Source: Nocardia cyriacigeorgica
Lineage (GTDB): Bacteria > Actinomycetota > Actinomycetes > Mycobacteriales > Mycobacteriaceae
Direction: 5' to 3'
Length of the DNA stretch: 64,000 nucleotides
Assembly: GCF_029868385.1 (NCBI RefSeq)
Contig: NZ_JARWNX010000062.1
Coordinates: 124,001 to 188,000 of the forward strand
Every line of letters begins with the position of its first letter. The first letter of the stretch is position 1. This document shows positions 1 to 10,302 of the stretch, in pieces. A program made the position numbers and the translations under genes. Under the pieces are notes generated by a model. That model was not told where the DNA came from. It ran no database searches and was given only the letters and a program-made list of their open reading frames with translations.

Positions 1-472
1 CCGGACCGTACAGGGTGAACCCGGCGCACACCTGCCGGGTGCCCTGCTGACAAAAGCCGTCCTCCTCGGCGCGCAACACACTGAAGATGGTGCCCACCGG
101 GAGATTCACGTCGATATTGCTCGAACCGTCCAGCGGATCGAACGCGAGCAGATATTTGCCGCGGCGCCCATCGCTGGGCACCTGATGGGCATCGCGCATC
201 TGCTCCGACAGCAGGGCCGCCAGATGCCCCGTCCACTGGGTTTCGGTGACCATGATGTCGTTGCCGACGGCATCGAGATCGGGCATCGGCGGCGCACCCG
301 CTTCCGCACCACTGCGCGAGGCGAGGATGGCGCCCCCGGTCACCTGATTGGCGATCAGTTTGGTCGCGGTCGCGACCACATTGACCAACGCCGAGAACTC
401 ACCGGAGGATCCGGGATGGCGGTGTTCCTCCTCGATCGTGTAGCGGGTGAGGGTCTTCCATCCACGAGGCAT
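1..472 (-). CDS. fbp: Class I fructose-1,6-bisphosphatase, N-terminal part (runs off the window)
   Basis: Hydrolyses fructose-1,6-bisphosphate to fructose-6-phosphate in the Calvin cycle and gluconeogenesis; cytosolic and Mg-dependent. The first 157 or so codons are visible and open to the window edge. They carry the class I signature DPLDGSSNIDVN with the metal-binding Asp residues, plus an N-terminus (PRGWKTLTRYTIEEE) typical of CbbF/Fbp proteins. The ATG at 472 follows GAGGAGGGG, which overlaps the end of cbbX, so translation is probably coupled. The gap to the cbbX stop is 16 nt. As fourth gene of cbbL-cbbS-cbbX-fbp it is probably the operon's dedicated CbbF rather than the housekeeping enzyme; that role is inferred from position. 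The C-terminal half lies outside the window. Confidence 0.93.
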   Translation of the reverse strand, partial: MPRGWKTLTRYTIEEEHRHPGSSGEFSALVNVVATATKLIANQVTGGAILASRSGAEAGAPPMPDLDAVGNDIMVTETQWTGHLAALLSEQMRDAHQVPSDGRRGKYLLAFDPLDGSSNIDVNLPVGTIFSVLRAEEDGFCQQGTRQVCAGFTLYGP

Positions 473-488
473 CGCGATCGGCCCCTCC

Positions 489-1511
489 TCATACCGTCGG
501 CGTATCCGCCGCGGCGGGCGCATCGAACACACTGCTGCCGTACACATCCCGGTCGGTCAGTGTGATCAGGTCGGTCTTGGTCAGCGGGCGCCCCAGATCC
601 ACCAGCCGCCGCGCCTGACGCAACCGAGCGCGATCGATCGCATTGCGCACACTGCGGGCATTGGAGAAACGCGGCCTGCTCATCCGCGCGGTCAGATACT
701 CCGCGAACGCGGTGTGCGCCGCCGCATCGAACCGGAAGTTCTGCCCCACCACCATCAGCTCGGCGATCCGCAGCAGCTCGGCATGGCTGTAGTCGCCGAA
801 CTCGAGATGGTGCGCGATCCGCGAGGACAGTCCGGGATTGGCGGAGAAGAACCGATCCATCCGGTCGGGATACCCGGCGAAGATCACCACCAGGCTGGCG
901 CGCTCGTTCTCCATCTCCTGGAGCAGGATCTCGATGACCTCCTGGCCGTAGTCGCGTTCGTTCTCCGGCCGGAACAGGTAGTAGGCCTCATCGATGAACA
1001 GCACCCCGCCCGCGGCCTTGGCCAGCGCCTCCTTCGTCTTGGGTGCGGTGTGGCCGATGAACTGGCCGACCAGATCATCGCGGGTGACGGTGTGCACCTT
1101 CGGTTTCCGCACGTAGCCGAGCGCGTGCAGCATCTGCGCCATCCGCAGCGCCACCGTCGTCTTCCCGGTACCCGGACCGCCGGTGAAACTCATATGCAGG
1201 GTCGGCCGGGACGACTCCAACCCGAAGCGGGCGCGCGCCCGCTCGATCAGCAGCAGCGCCGCGATCTCACGCACCCGCCGCTTCACATTCGTCAGGCCGA
1301 CCAGTTCACCGTCCAGTGCGGTCAGCACCTGCTCCACGTCCCCTGCGGCCACATCGGAGCTCAGGTCGAGGACCGCGTCGGCGGCCAGCACCTCGTCCTC
1401 GGTGGCCGTAGTGGTTTCGGCCGGTACCGCCCGCACCGGCCGGGAGTCCCCTGCTCCCGGCCGGTGTAGTCGGAAACCGGTTGCCGCGCGATCAGTCGGC
1501 ATACCTGGCAC
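489..1511 (-). CDS. cbbX: CbbX, AAA+ activase of red-type RuBisCO
   Basis: CbbX is the hexameric AAA+ ATPase that pulls on the RuBisCO large-subunit C-terminus to release inhibitory sugar phosphates. Visible: Walker A GGPGTGKT at residues 111-118, Walker B LFIDEA at 171-176, a sensor-like FAGYPDRM near 211, and the arginine-bearing SSRI at 229-232. The protein is 340 aa, a little longer than usual CbbX (about 310), the extra being a weakly ordered N-terminus. The start is uncertain: GTG at 1511 or ATG at 1502, neither with a clear Shine-Dalgarno. Both overlap the end of cbbS (stop at 1492), so translational coupling is likely. CbbX goes with red-type form I RuBisCO, which agrees with the cbbL sequence. 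Confidence 0.95.
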   Translation of the reverse strand: MPGMPTDRAATGFRLHRPGAGDSRPVRAVPAETTTATEDEVLAADAVLDLSSDVAAGDVEQVLTALDGELVGLTNVKRRVREIAALLLIERARARFGLESSRPTLHMSFTGGPGTGKTTVALRMAQMLHALGYVRKPKVHTVTRDDLVGQFIGHTAPKTKEALAKAAGGVLFIDEAYYLFRPENERDYGQEVIEILLQEMENERASLVVIFAGYPDRMDRFFSANPGLSSRIAHHLEFGDYSHAELLRIAELMVVGQNFRFDAAAHTAFAEYLTARMSRPRFSNARSVRNAIDRARLRQARRLVDLGRPLTKTDLITLTDRDVYGSSVFDAPAAADTPTV

Positions 1512-1914
1512 CGGGCGGGGTGTCGGTGGCGTAGGAGTGCAGGCCGTAGCGCTGACGCCGGTCCGAACCCTCCACCCGGGTCAGACCGAAACCGGGCTCA
1601 TCGGGCGGACGCTGCACCAGAAAACTCAGCGCGGTGGTCTGCCTGCCGTACCGCGCGTCATAGGCGAGTACCCGCACGTAATGGTTCGGGAAGGTGGCCC
1701 GGCAGGCGTTGATCTCGGCCAGCACACCGTCGGGTTCGTCGAGGTCGAACAAGGGCAGGCCCCACATCTCCCAGTAGGTGTTGCGCGGATGCGGATCGTC
1801 GGTGTACTCGATCGACACCGGCCAGTTGTTCAGCAGTGCATAGCGGACCTGGGCGCCGATCTCGGCGTCGGTCAGGTCGGGCAGATACGAGAAGGCTCCG
1901 TGACGCAGATACAT
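1492..1914 (-). CDS. cbbS: RuBisCO small subunit (form I, red-type)
   Basis: Small subunit capping the L8 core of form I RuBisCO. The 140 residues contain the small-subunit signature around [12 protein letters not shown], after an N-terminal [14 protein letters not shown] segment typical of form IC/ID small subunits, and a C-terminal extension with [10 protein letters not shown] such as red-type subunits use to build the central beta barrel. The ATG follows TTTTGGAGGACATGCC, a good ribosome binding site, 27 nt after the cbbL stop. It is second in the operon and overlaps cbbX at its 3' end. Confidence 0.96.
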   Translation of the reverse strand: MYLRHGAFSYLPDLTDAEIGAQVRYALLNNWPVSIEYTDDPHPRNTYWEMWGLPLFDLDEPDGVLAEINACRATFPNHYVRVLAYDARYGRQTTALSFLVQRPPDEPGFGLTRVEGSDRRQRYGLHSYATDTPPGARYAD

Positions 1915-1941
1915 GGCATGTCCTCCAAAAGTATTCGCCGC

Positions 1942-3396
<1,455 letters not shown>

Positions 3397-3454
3397 TCAC
3401 GGGGGTGAACGCCTTGCGATTTCCAGGATGACGGCGCCGCGGACGACAAACAAT

Positions 3455-3478
3455 TTGAATGTTTCTGGAAATACTCAA
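3455..3478. promoter_or_regulatory. 24-bp near-palindrome between cbbL and cbbR, probable CbbR operator
   Basis: Two 12-bp half-sites of the form TTGARTRTTTCY face each other: left TTGAATGTTTCT, right the complement of TTGAGTATTTCC. Nine of the twelve symmetric pairs match. It lies about 65 bp upstream of cbbL and 30 bp upstream of cbbR in a local AT-rich patch. LysR-type CbbR proteins bind AT-rich imperfect dyads in such positions. That this is the site is inferred. Confidence 0.6.
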
Positions 3479-3496
3479 CCGAATCGTCAGGTTTGC

Positions 3497-3502
3497 TACC
3501 GT
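3497..3502 (+). promoter_or_regulatory. -10 element for leaderless cbbR
   Basis: TACCGT starts exactly 12 nt before the cbbR ATG, so transcription would begin at or next to the start codon. It sits inside a GTCAG-N12-CTGAC inverted repeat (3486-3507), which could be a second repressor contact or autoregulatory site. Confidence 0.5.
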
Positions 3503-3508
3503 CTGACG

Positions 3509-4420
3509 ATGGGGAGAGTGAGTGCGGCAAGGATGGAAACCTTCCTGGTCGTCTCCCGCACCGGCAGCATCCGTCGCGCCGCGAGCCGCCTGCACGTCAC
3601 CGAAGCCGCCGTCTCCGCGGCCGTCGCCCATATCGAGAAACAGTTGGGCGCCAAGCTCATCGCGAAATCCGGCCGCGGAATCACCCTCACCGAGGCCGGG
3701 CGGGTCTACGCCGACTACTGCCGCGGCATCCTCGGACTCATGCAGGAAGCACACGCCGCCGTACGCCGCGCCGAATCCGGACGCCTGCGCATCGGCGTGG
3801 TCGCCACCGCCGGTGAGTATGTGCTGCTGCGGCCGCTGGCCGCGTTCCGCAACCGCTACCCCGAGATCGAACTGAGCCTGTCGATCCATCCGCGCGATGC
3901 GTTGTTCCTCGAATTGCAGCACCACGAAACCGATCTCGTCATCGCCGGACGACCACCGCGCGACGCGGGCCTGGTCACCCGGGCGCGCCGGGCCAGCAGG
4001 CTCGTCGTCGTCGGCCCCGCGGGCCAGGCCTGCGATCCGATGCGCACCACCTGGTTGCTACGCGGACGCGGCTCCGGCACCAGGGAGGCCACCCTGAGCC
4101 TGCTCGCCCGGCTACAGATCGATCCACCCACCCTCACCCTCGGCTCGCACGGCGCGGTACTCGCCGCGGTCCGAGAGGGACTCGGCATCACCCTCATCCA
4201 CGGCGACGCCGTCGGCGAGCACCTCGACTCCGGCGCCCTGCGCATCCTGCCGGTCGACGGCACCCCGCTCGACCGCCCCTGGCATGCCATCACCACCGGC
4301 AACCCCTCCCCGACCACCCGGCTGTTCCTCACCCATCTACTCGACCGCGACCGCGTCGGCGCCGACGCGTTCCATCCCGTCCGAGCTTCGGTAGCCGGGA
4401 AGTTGCCGCCACCCGGATGA
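3509..4420 (+). CDS. cbbR: LysR-type regulator, probable CbbR
   Basis: 303-aa LysR-family regulator. The N-terminal winged helix-turn-helix (about residues 8-65) reads METFLVVSRTGSIRRAASRL and TEAAVSAAVAHIEKQLG; the remainder is the periplasmic-binding-like effector domain, beginning at GRLRIGVVATAGEY. Divergent from cbbL, the classical arrangement for CbbR, which senses NADPH or phosphorylated Calvin-cycle intermediates. Start chosen at ATG 3509: a -10-like TACCGT ends 6 nt before it (leaderless), and no Shine-Dalgarno serves the longer frame from 3428. ATG 3533 remains an alternative. Assignment as CbbR rests on family plus position. Confidence 0.88.
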   Translation: MGRVSAARMETFLVVSRTGSIRRAASRLHVTEAAVSAAVAHIEKQLGAKLIAKSGRGITLTEAGRVYADYCRGILGLMQEAHAAVRRAESGRLRIGVVATAGEYVLLRPLAAFRNRYPEIELSLSIHPRDALFLELQHHETDLVIAGRPPRDAGLVTRARRASRLVVVGPAGQACDPMRTTWLLRGRGSGTREATLSLLARLQIDPPTLTLGSHGAVLAAVREGLGITLIHGDAVGEHLDSGALRILPVDGTPLDRPWHAITTGNPSPTTRLFLTHLLDRDRVGADAFHPVRASVAGKLPPPG

Positions 4421-4478
4421 TCCGAGGGCGACGCGGCCGATCTCGGCGAACCTGCCACCAAGCGCGCATCCGCGGACG

Positions 4479-4484
4479 TACCAT
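4479..4484 (+). promoter_or_regulatory. -10 element for leaderless receiver-protein gene
   Basis: TACCAT begins 12 nt before the GTG at 4491, the same geometry as upstream of cbbR. This decides the GTG start, since no ribosome binding site is present. Confidence 0.45.
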
Positions 4485-4490
4485 GCCGTC

Positions 4491-4901
4491 GTGGCCGATG
4501 CGAAAGATCCCGCCGCGCTGCGGGTCCTGGTCTACAGCGACGATGCCGACACCCGGAGCCAGGTGATGCTGGCCCTGGGCAGGCAGGTGCATCCGGACCT
4601 ACCCGAGCTGGACTACCTCGAGGTCGCCACCGCCGATGTGGTGATCCAACAGATGGACTCCGGCGGTATCGACCTGGCCATCCTCGACGGTGAGGCGACC
4701 CCCGCCGGCGGGCTCGGAATCGCCAAACAGCTCAAGGACGAGATCGCGCAGTGCCCGCCACTGCTGGTGCTGACCGGACGTCCCGACGACGAATGGCTGG
4801 CCCGCTGGTCGCGCGCGGAGGCGACGGCCACCCACCCGATCGATCCGATCCAGCTGACCGATACCGTCGTCACCCTGCTGCGCGGCCGCCCGGCCGCCTG
4901 A
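4491..4901 (+). CDS. Receiver-only response regulator upstream of nuo (Rv3143-like)
   Basis: 136-aa stand-alone CheY-like receiver with no output domain. Acidic pair at residues 17-18 (YSDDAD), phosphoacceptor Asp66 in AILDGE, and Thr95 in LVLTGR. The conserved lysine expected before the final proline is His115 (ATHPIDP), so phosphorylation-dependent signalling may be altered. Mycobacterium tuberculosis has a similar receiver protein, Rv3143, just upstream of nuoA (Rv3145), so the arrangement looks conserved. It could modulate complex I expression or assembly; that is inference. Transcribed in the nuo direction, about 300 bp ahead of nuoA. Confidence 0.85.
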   Translation: MADAKDPAALRVLVYSDDADTRSQVMLALGRQVHPDLPELDYLEVATADVVIQQMDSGGIDLAILDGEATPAGGLGIAKQLKDEIAQCPPLLVLTGRPDDEWLARWSRAEATATHPIDPIQLTDTVVTLLRGRPAA

Positions 4902-5205
4902 ACAGCGGATTCGACTCGCCTGCGGATTACCCTGTTTCGGTCATAAATGTCAGTCCCTAATTCGATCAAAGACCATCACGAATCGCCGGGTCCGCTGCCT
5001 GATCGGCGGTAGGCTGTGCGCTAGCTCACATGAGCGCGGGAGATGATATGACCCGCAGCGCCAGGTTCCTCTCAGCCCACCCTCGCCCACCGTGGCGATA
5101 AGGCGACCCCGGCGACGCGGACCACCGCATCGACCGCCCGCACCCCGTTCGAGGACGGACGGTCACATCCGCCCGCTCCCGTTCGCAAGGAGGGGAAGTG
5201 CTGTC
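4902..5205 (+). promoter_or_regulatory. Intergenic region carrying the nuo operon promoter and leader
   Basis: No convincing gene. It must contain the main nuo promoter or leader. Candidate -10 hexamers are TAGGCT at 5010-5015 and an AT-rich TCATAAAT around 4940; neither has a convincing -35. A strong ribosome binding site AAGGAGGGG (5187-5195) precedes nuoA. Confidence 0.4.
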
Positions 5206-5586
5206 GTGAATACCGAGGTGCCGATTCTCGTACTCGGCGCGATCGCTACCGCGTTCGCGCTGGGCTCCGTGGCGATCGCGGCTCTCATCGGGCCGAAACG
5301 CTACAACCGTGCCAAACTCGAACCCTACGAATGCGGGATCGAGGCCACCCCGCACGCCGTCGCGGGCGGGCCGGGAAATGTTACCGGGCAACGTTTTCCG
5401 GTGAAGTACTACCTCACGGCGATGCTGTTCATCATCTTCGATATCGAGATCGTGTTCCTGTATCCGTGGGCGGTCCACTTCGATTCGCTCGGCCTGTTCG
5501 GCCTCGCCGCGATGGCGCTGTTCGTCGTCAATGTCTCGGTCGCCTATGCCTATGAATGGCGCAGAGGCGGCCTGAGCTGGGACTGA
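5206..5586 (+). CDS. nuoA: NADH-quinone oxidoreductase subunit A
   Basis: Small membrane subunit of complex I. 126 aa with three hydrophobic helices and the family landmarks YECGIEAT and [19 protein letters not shown]. The GTG at 5206 was chosen because AAGGAGGGG lies 10 nt upstream; the longer frame from 5092 adds a basic, non-hydrophobic N-terminus foreign to NuoA. First gene of the nuo operon; 70 nt separate it from nuoB, the largest gap in the operon. Confidence 0.95.
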   Translation: MNTEVPILVLGAIATAFALGSVAIAALIGPKRYNRAKLEPYECGIEATPHAVAGGPGNVTGQRFPVKYYLTAMLFIIFDIEIVFLYPWAVHFDSLGLFGLAAMALFVVNVSVAYAYEWRRGGLSWD

Positions 5587-5656
5587 GCACAGCCGCGCCG
5601 CACATCCGCACCGCGCTCCCCGCACCGGCGGGGACGATCCAGGAGAAGCAGTCGAT

Positions 5657-6207
<551 letters not shown>

Positions 6208-6211
<4 letters not shown>

Positions 6212-6900
6212 CCGCCGACGAACCACGCAACGGCACCGGCGACGAGGTGATCGGCGTCCGCCACGGCATGTTCGGCGCGGCGGGCACCGGCGATACCTCC
6301 GGTTACGGCAGGTTGGTCCGTCAGGTCAGCCTGCCCGGCGGTACGCCCCCGCCCTACGGCGGATATTTCGATGCCATCGTCGAGGCGCTGCGCGAGGCGC
6401 TCGCCGCCGGTGGCCACGATATCGAGGCCGTGGTGGAGAAGATCGTGGTGTTCCGCGACGAACTCACCCTGCACATACACCGCGCCGACCTCGTCACCGT
6501 CGCCCGCGCGCTGCGCGATGATCCAGCACTGCGTTTCGAACTGTGCCTCGGCGTCGACGGCGTGCACTATCCCGATGATGCGGGGCGCGAACTGCACGCG
6601 GTGTATCACCTGATGTCGATCACCCACGGCAGGCGGCTGCGGGTCGAGGTCGCCGCACCCGACGCCGATCCGCACATCCCCTCGCTCTACCCGGTGTATC
6701 CCACCACCGACTGGCACGAGCGCGAAACCTACGACTTCTTCGGCCTCCAGTTCGACGGGCATCCCTCGCTCACCCGCATCACGATGCCCGACGACTGGCG
6801 CGGACACCCCCAGCGCAAGGATTACCCGCTCGGCGGGATCCCGGTCGAATACAAGGGCGCGCGTATCCCGCCGCCCGATGAGCGGAGGGCCTACAGCTGA
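6208..6900 (+). CDS. nuoC: NADH-quinone oxidoreductase subunit C
   Basis: Peripheral-arm subunit (30-kDa family), 230 aa. Signature near the C-terminus: the segment [18 protein letters not shown] followed by [10 protein letters not shown] and [11 protein letters not shown]. The GTG start overlaps the nuoB stop. The first 45 or so residues are a low-conservation extension, as is common in actinobacteria. It overlaps nuoD by one base (TGATG). Confidence 0.95.
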
Positions 6901-8261
6901 TGAACGACACCGACACACACACCGCCCACCCCGATACCGACGAGCGTCCGCCGAGCACGGACGCTCCCGCATCCGATCCGACGATCGTCACCGTCGGTGG
7001 TCAGGACTGGGACGAGGTCGCCGAATCCCTACGCGGTGCGGGCGAGGAACGCATCGTCGTCAATATGGGACCGCAGCATCCGTCCACCCACGGCGTGCTG
7101 CGGTTGATCCTGGAGATCGAGGGCGAAACCGTCACCGAGGCCCGTTGCGGTATCGGCTACCTGCACACCGGGATCGAGAAGAACCTCGAATTCCGCAACT
7201 GGACCCAGGGCGTCACCTTCGTCACCCGGATGGACTATCTGTCACCGTTCTACAACGAGACCGCGTACTGCCTCGGCGTGGAGAAGCTGCTCGACATCAC
7301 CGAGCAGATCCCCGAACGCGCCACCGTGATCCGCGTACTGCTCATGGAACTCAACCGCATCTCCTCGCATATGGTCGCGCTGGCCACCGGCGGTATGGAA
7401 CTGGGCGCGCTCACGCCCATGCTGTTCGGGTTCCGGGAACGCGAACTGATTCTCGACGTGTTCGAGACCATCACCGGTCTGCGGATGAACCACGCCTACA
7501 TCCGGCCGGGCGGACTGGCCCAGGACCTCCCCGACGACGGCGTCGCGAAGGTGCGGGAACTGCTCGCGGTGCTACCCGGACGCCTACGCGATATGGAGCA
7601 TCTGCTCACCCAGAACCCGATCTGGAAGGCACGCACCCAGGACATCGGCTATCTGGACCTCACCGGCTGTATGGCGCTCGGCATCACCGGGCCGGTGCTG
7701 CGCGCCACCGGCCTACCACACGATCTACGCAAGGCCGCACCCTATTGCGGCTACGACAGCTACGAGTTCGATATTCCGACCACCACCGGATGCGACTGTT
7801 ACGGGCGCTATGTGATTCGGGTCGAGGAGATGAAGGAATCGCTCAAGATCGTCGAACAATGCCTGGACCGGCTGCGCCCCGGACCGGTCATGGTGGACGA
7901 CAAGAAGATCGCCTGGCCCGCCGACCTGGCATTGGGCCCCGACGGTCTCGGCAATTCGCCCCGGCACATCGGCAAGATCATGGGCACCTCCATGGAGGGG
8001 CTCATCCACCATTTCAAGCTCGTCACCGAGGGCATCCGGGTCCCGGCCGGGCAGGTGTACAGCGCGGTCGAATCGCCGCGTGGCGAACTAGGCGTGCACA
8101 TGGTCAGCGATGGCGGCACCCGGCCGTACCGGGTGCATTTCCGGGATCCGTCGTTCACGAATCTGCAAGCGGTGGCAGCGATGTGCGAGGGCGGCATGGT
8201 CGCCGACGTCATCGCCTCCGTCGCCAGTATCGACCCGGTGATGGGTGGTGTGGACCGATGA
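6900..8261 (+). CDS. nuoD: NADH-quinone oxidoreductase subunit D
   Basis: 49-kDa family subunit that forms the quinone cavity with NuoB. Landmarks: [38 protein letters not shown] and the C-terminal [14 protein letters not shown]. 453 aa, including an Asp/Thr-rich N-terminal extension of about 45 residues that is probably disordered. ATG overlaps the nuoC stop; the end overlaps nuoE (ATGA). Confidence 0.97.
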   Translation: MNDTDTHTAHPDTDERPPSTDAPASDPTIVTVGGQDWDEVAESLRGAGEERIVVNMGPQHPSTHGVLRLILEIEGETVTEARCGIGYLHTGIEKNLEFRNWTQGVTFVTRMDYLSPFYNETAYCLGVEKLLDITEQIPERATVIRVLLMELNRISSHMVALATGGMELGALTPMLFGFRERELILDVFETITGLRMNHAYIRPGGLAQDLPDDGVAKVRELLAVLPGRLRDMEHLLTQNPIWKARTQDIGYLDLTGCMALGITGPVLRATGLPHDLRKAAPYCGYDSYEFDIPTTTGCDCYGRYVIRVEEMKESLKIVEQCLDRLRPGPVMVDDKKIAWPADLALGPDGLGNSPRHIGKIMGTSMEGLIHHFKLVTEGIRVPAGQVYSAVESPRGELGVHMVSDGGTRPYRVHFRDPSFTNLQAVAAMCEGGMVADVIASVASIDPVMGGVDR

Positions 8262-8977
8262 CCGAGATCTTGTTGCGGCTGACCACCAAACCCGAACCGT
8301 ATCCGGCGCCGGTGCGCGAACGCCTCGCCGCCGACGCGGTGCAGATCATCGCCCGCTATCCGCATCCGCGCTCGGCGCTGCTGCCGCTGCTGCATCTGGT
8401 GCAGGCCGAGGAGGGCCACGTATCGGGCACGGGTATCGAATTCTGTGCCGAACAGCTGGGTTTGACGGCCGCGGAGGTCACCGCGGTGGCGACCTTCTAC
8501 TCCATGTACCGACGCACCCCCACCGGCGACTATCACGTCGGAGTCTGCACCAATACGCTGTGCGCGGTCATGGGCGGTGACGCCATCCTCGCCGCCCTAC
8601 GCGAACACCTCGGTATCGCCCACGGCGAGACCACCGACGACGGCACCATCACCCTCGAACACATCGAATGCAATGCCGCCTGCGATTTCGCACCGGTCAT
8701 CATGGTGAACTGGGAGTTCTTCGACAACCAGACCCCGGAATCTGCTCGGGCACTGATGGATTCACTGCGATCCGGCGCGCAGGTCACCCCGACCCGTGGC
8801 GCACCGCTGTGCACCTTCCGGGAGACCGCACGCATCCTGGCCGGGTTCCCGGACGAGCGGCCCGGCGCCCTCGACGGCATCCCCGGCCCGGCCTCGCTCG
8901 CCGGATTGCACACCGCACGCGAACGCGGCATGCAAGCACCCGCAGCACCGTCGCACTCGGAGGGGGAACCGCGATGA
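8258..8977 (+). CDS. nuoE: NADH-quinone oxidoreductase subunit E
   Basis: 24-kDa thioredoxin-like subunit carrying the 2Fe-2S cluster N1a. Ligands: Cys97 and Cys102 in GVCTNTLC, Cys138 and Cys142 in ECNAAC. 239 aa; the region past about 190 is a variable tail. The start at 8258 is set by the ATGA overlap with nuoD. The longer open frame running through nuoD is a shadow. Confidence 0.95.
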   Translation: MTEILLRLTTKPEPYPAPVRERLAADAVQIIARYPHPRSALLPLLHLVQAEEGHVSGTGIEFCAEQLGLTAAEVTAVATFYSMYRRTPTGDYHVGVCTNTLCAVMGGDAILAALREHLGIAHGETTDDGTITLEHIECNAACDFAPVIMVNWEFFDNQTPESARALMDSLRSGAQVTPTRGAPLCTFRETARILAGFPDERPGALDGIPGPASLAGLHTARERGMQAPAAPSHSEGEPR

Positions 8978-10302
8978 CACTCACCCCCGTACTCACCCGG
9001 CACTGGGAAGACCCGCATTCCTGGACCCTCGACACCTACCGCCGCCAGGACGGTTACCGAGCCCTGCGCATCGCGCTCGGCATGTCGCCGGATCAGGTGA
9101 TCCAGACCGTCAAGGACGCGGGTCTGCGCGGACGCGGCGGTGCGGGCTTTCCCACCGGGATGAAATGGAGTTTCATTCCGCAGGGCCCCGAACCCGATGG
9201 CACCGTCACACCGCACTATCTGGTCGTCAATGCCGATGAATCCGAACCGGGCACCTGCAAAGACATTCCGCTCATGCTCACCACCCCGCATGCGCTGATC
9301 GAGGGCGTCATCATCGCCGCCTACGCCATCCGCGCCGGGCACGCCTTCATCTATGTGCGCGGTGAGGTGGTGCCGGTCCTGCGGCGTTTGCAGGCCGCCG
9401 TGGCCGAAGCGTACGCCGCGGGACTGCTCGGCCGCGACATCCTCGGCACCGGCTACGACCTGGAGTTGATCGTGCACGCGGGCGCGGGAGCCTATATCTG
9501 CGGTGAGGAGACGGCACTGCTCGATTCGCTCGAAGGCAGGCGTGGCCAGCCGCGGCTGCGGCCCCCGTTCCCGGCTGTCGCGGGTCTGTATGCCTGCCCG
9601 ACGGTCGTCAACAATGTCGAATCCATCGCCAGCGTCGCACCGATCATCCGCAACGGCACCGCCTGGTTCCGGTCCATGGGCAGCGAGAAATCACCGGGTT
9701 TCACGCTGTATTCGCTCTCGGGTCATGTGGCCAGGCCCGGCCAGTACGAGGCACCGCTCGGAGTGACACTGCGTGAGCTACTCGGCTACGCCGGTGGAGT
9801 GCGCGCCGGGCACGAACTCAAGTTCTGGACGCCCGGCGGCTCCTCGACCCCACTGTTCACCGCCGAACATCTCGACGTGCCACTGGATTACGAGAACGTC
9901 GCCGCCGCCGGATCGATGCTCGGCACCAAGGCCTTGCAGATCTTCGACGACACCACCTGTGTGGTGCGCGCCGTGCTGCGCTGGACCGAGTTCTATGCCC
10001 ACGAATCCTGCGGTAAATGCACGCCGTGCCGCGAGGGCACCTATTGGCTGGTCCAGTTGCTCACCCGGCTCGAGGCGGGTCGGGGCACCGAGGCCGATCT
10101 GGACAAGCTGCTCGACATCTGCGACGGCATCAACGGCAAATCGTTCTGCGCGCTCGGCGACGGCGCGGCCAGCCCGATCGTGTCCTCCCTGAAGTACTTC
10201 CGCGACGAATACGCCGAGCATCTGCGGCTGGGCGGCTGCCCGTTCGATCCGGCGCGCTGTACCGCCTGGGCCGACAGCGAGATCCGAGAGGTGATCCGAT
10301 GA
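8974..10302 (+). CDS. nuoF: NADH-quinone oxidoreductase subunit F
   Basis: 51-kDa subunit; binds NADH and FMN and holds the 4Fe-4S cluster N3. Glycine-rich [11 protein letters not shown] at residues 52-62, second glycine-rich [14 protein letters not shown] at 170-183, cluster ligands Cys346, Cys349 and Cys352 in [10 protein letters not shown] and Cys392 in KSFCALGDG. 442 aa, full length. The ATG at 8974 overlaps the nuoE stop. Confidence 0.97.
   Translation: MTLTPVLTRHWEDPHSWTLDTYRRQDGYRALRIALGMSPDQVIQTVKDAGLRGRGGAGFPTGMKWSFIPQGPEPDGTVTPHYLVVNADESEPGTCKDIPLMLTTPHALIEGVIIAAYAIRAGHAFIYVRGEVVPVLRRLQAAVAEAYAAGLLGRDILGTGYDLELIVHAGAGAYICGEETALLDSLEGRRGQPRLRPPFPAVAGLYACPTVVNNVESIASVAPIIRNGTAWFRSMGSEKSPGFTLYSLSGHVARPGQYEAPLGVTLRELLGYAGGVRAGHELKFWTPGGSSTPLFTAEHLDVPLDYENVAAAGSMLGTKALQIFDDTTCVVRAVLRWTEFYAHESCGKCTPCREGTYWLVQLLTRLEAGRGTEADLDKLLDICDGINGKSFCALGDGAASPIVSSLKYFRDEYAEHLRLGGCPFDPARCTAWADSEIREVIR

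Noticed and set aside
5092-5205. N-terminal extension of nuoA to an ATG at 5092
   Set aside because: The added 38 residues are Arg/Pro-rich and unlike NuoA. The strong AAGGAGGGG site points to the GTG at 5206.
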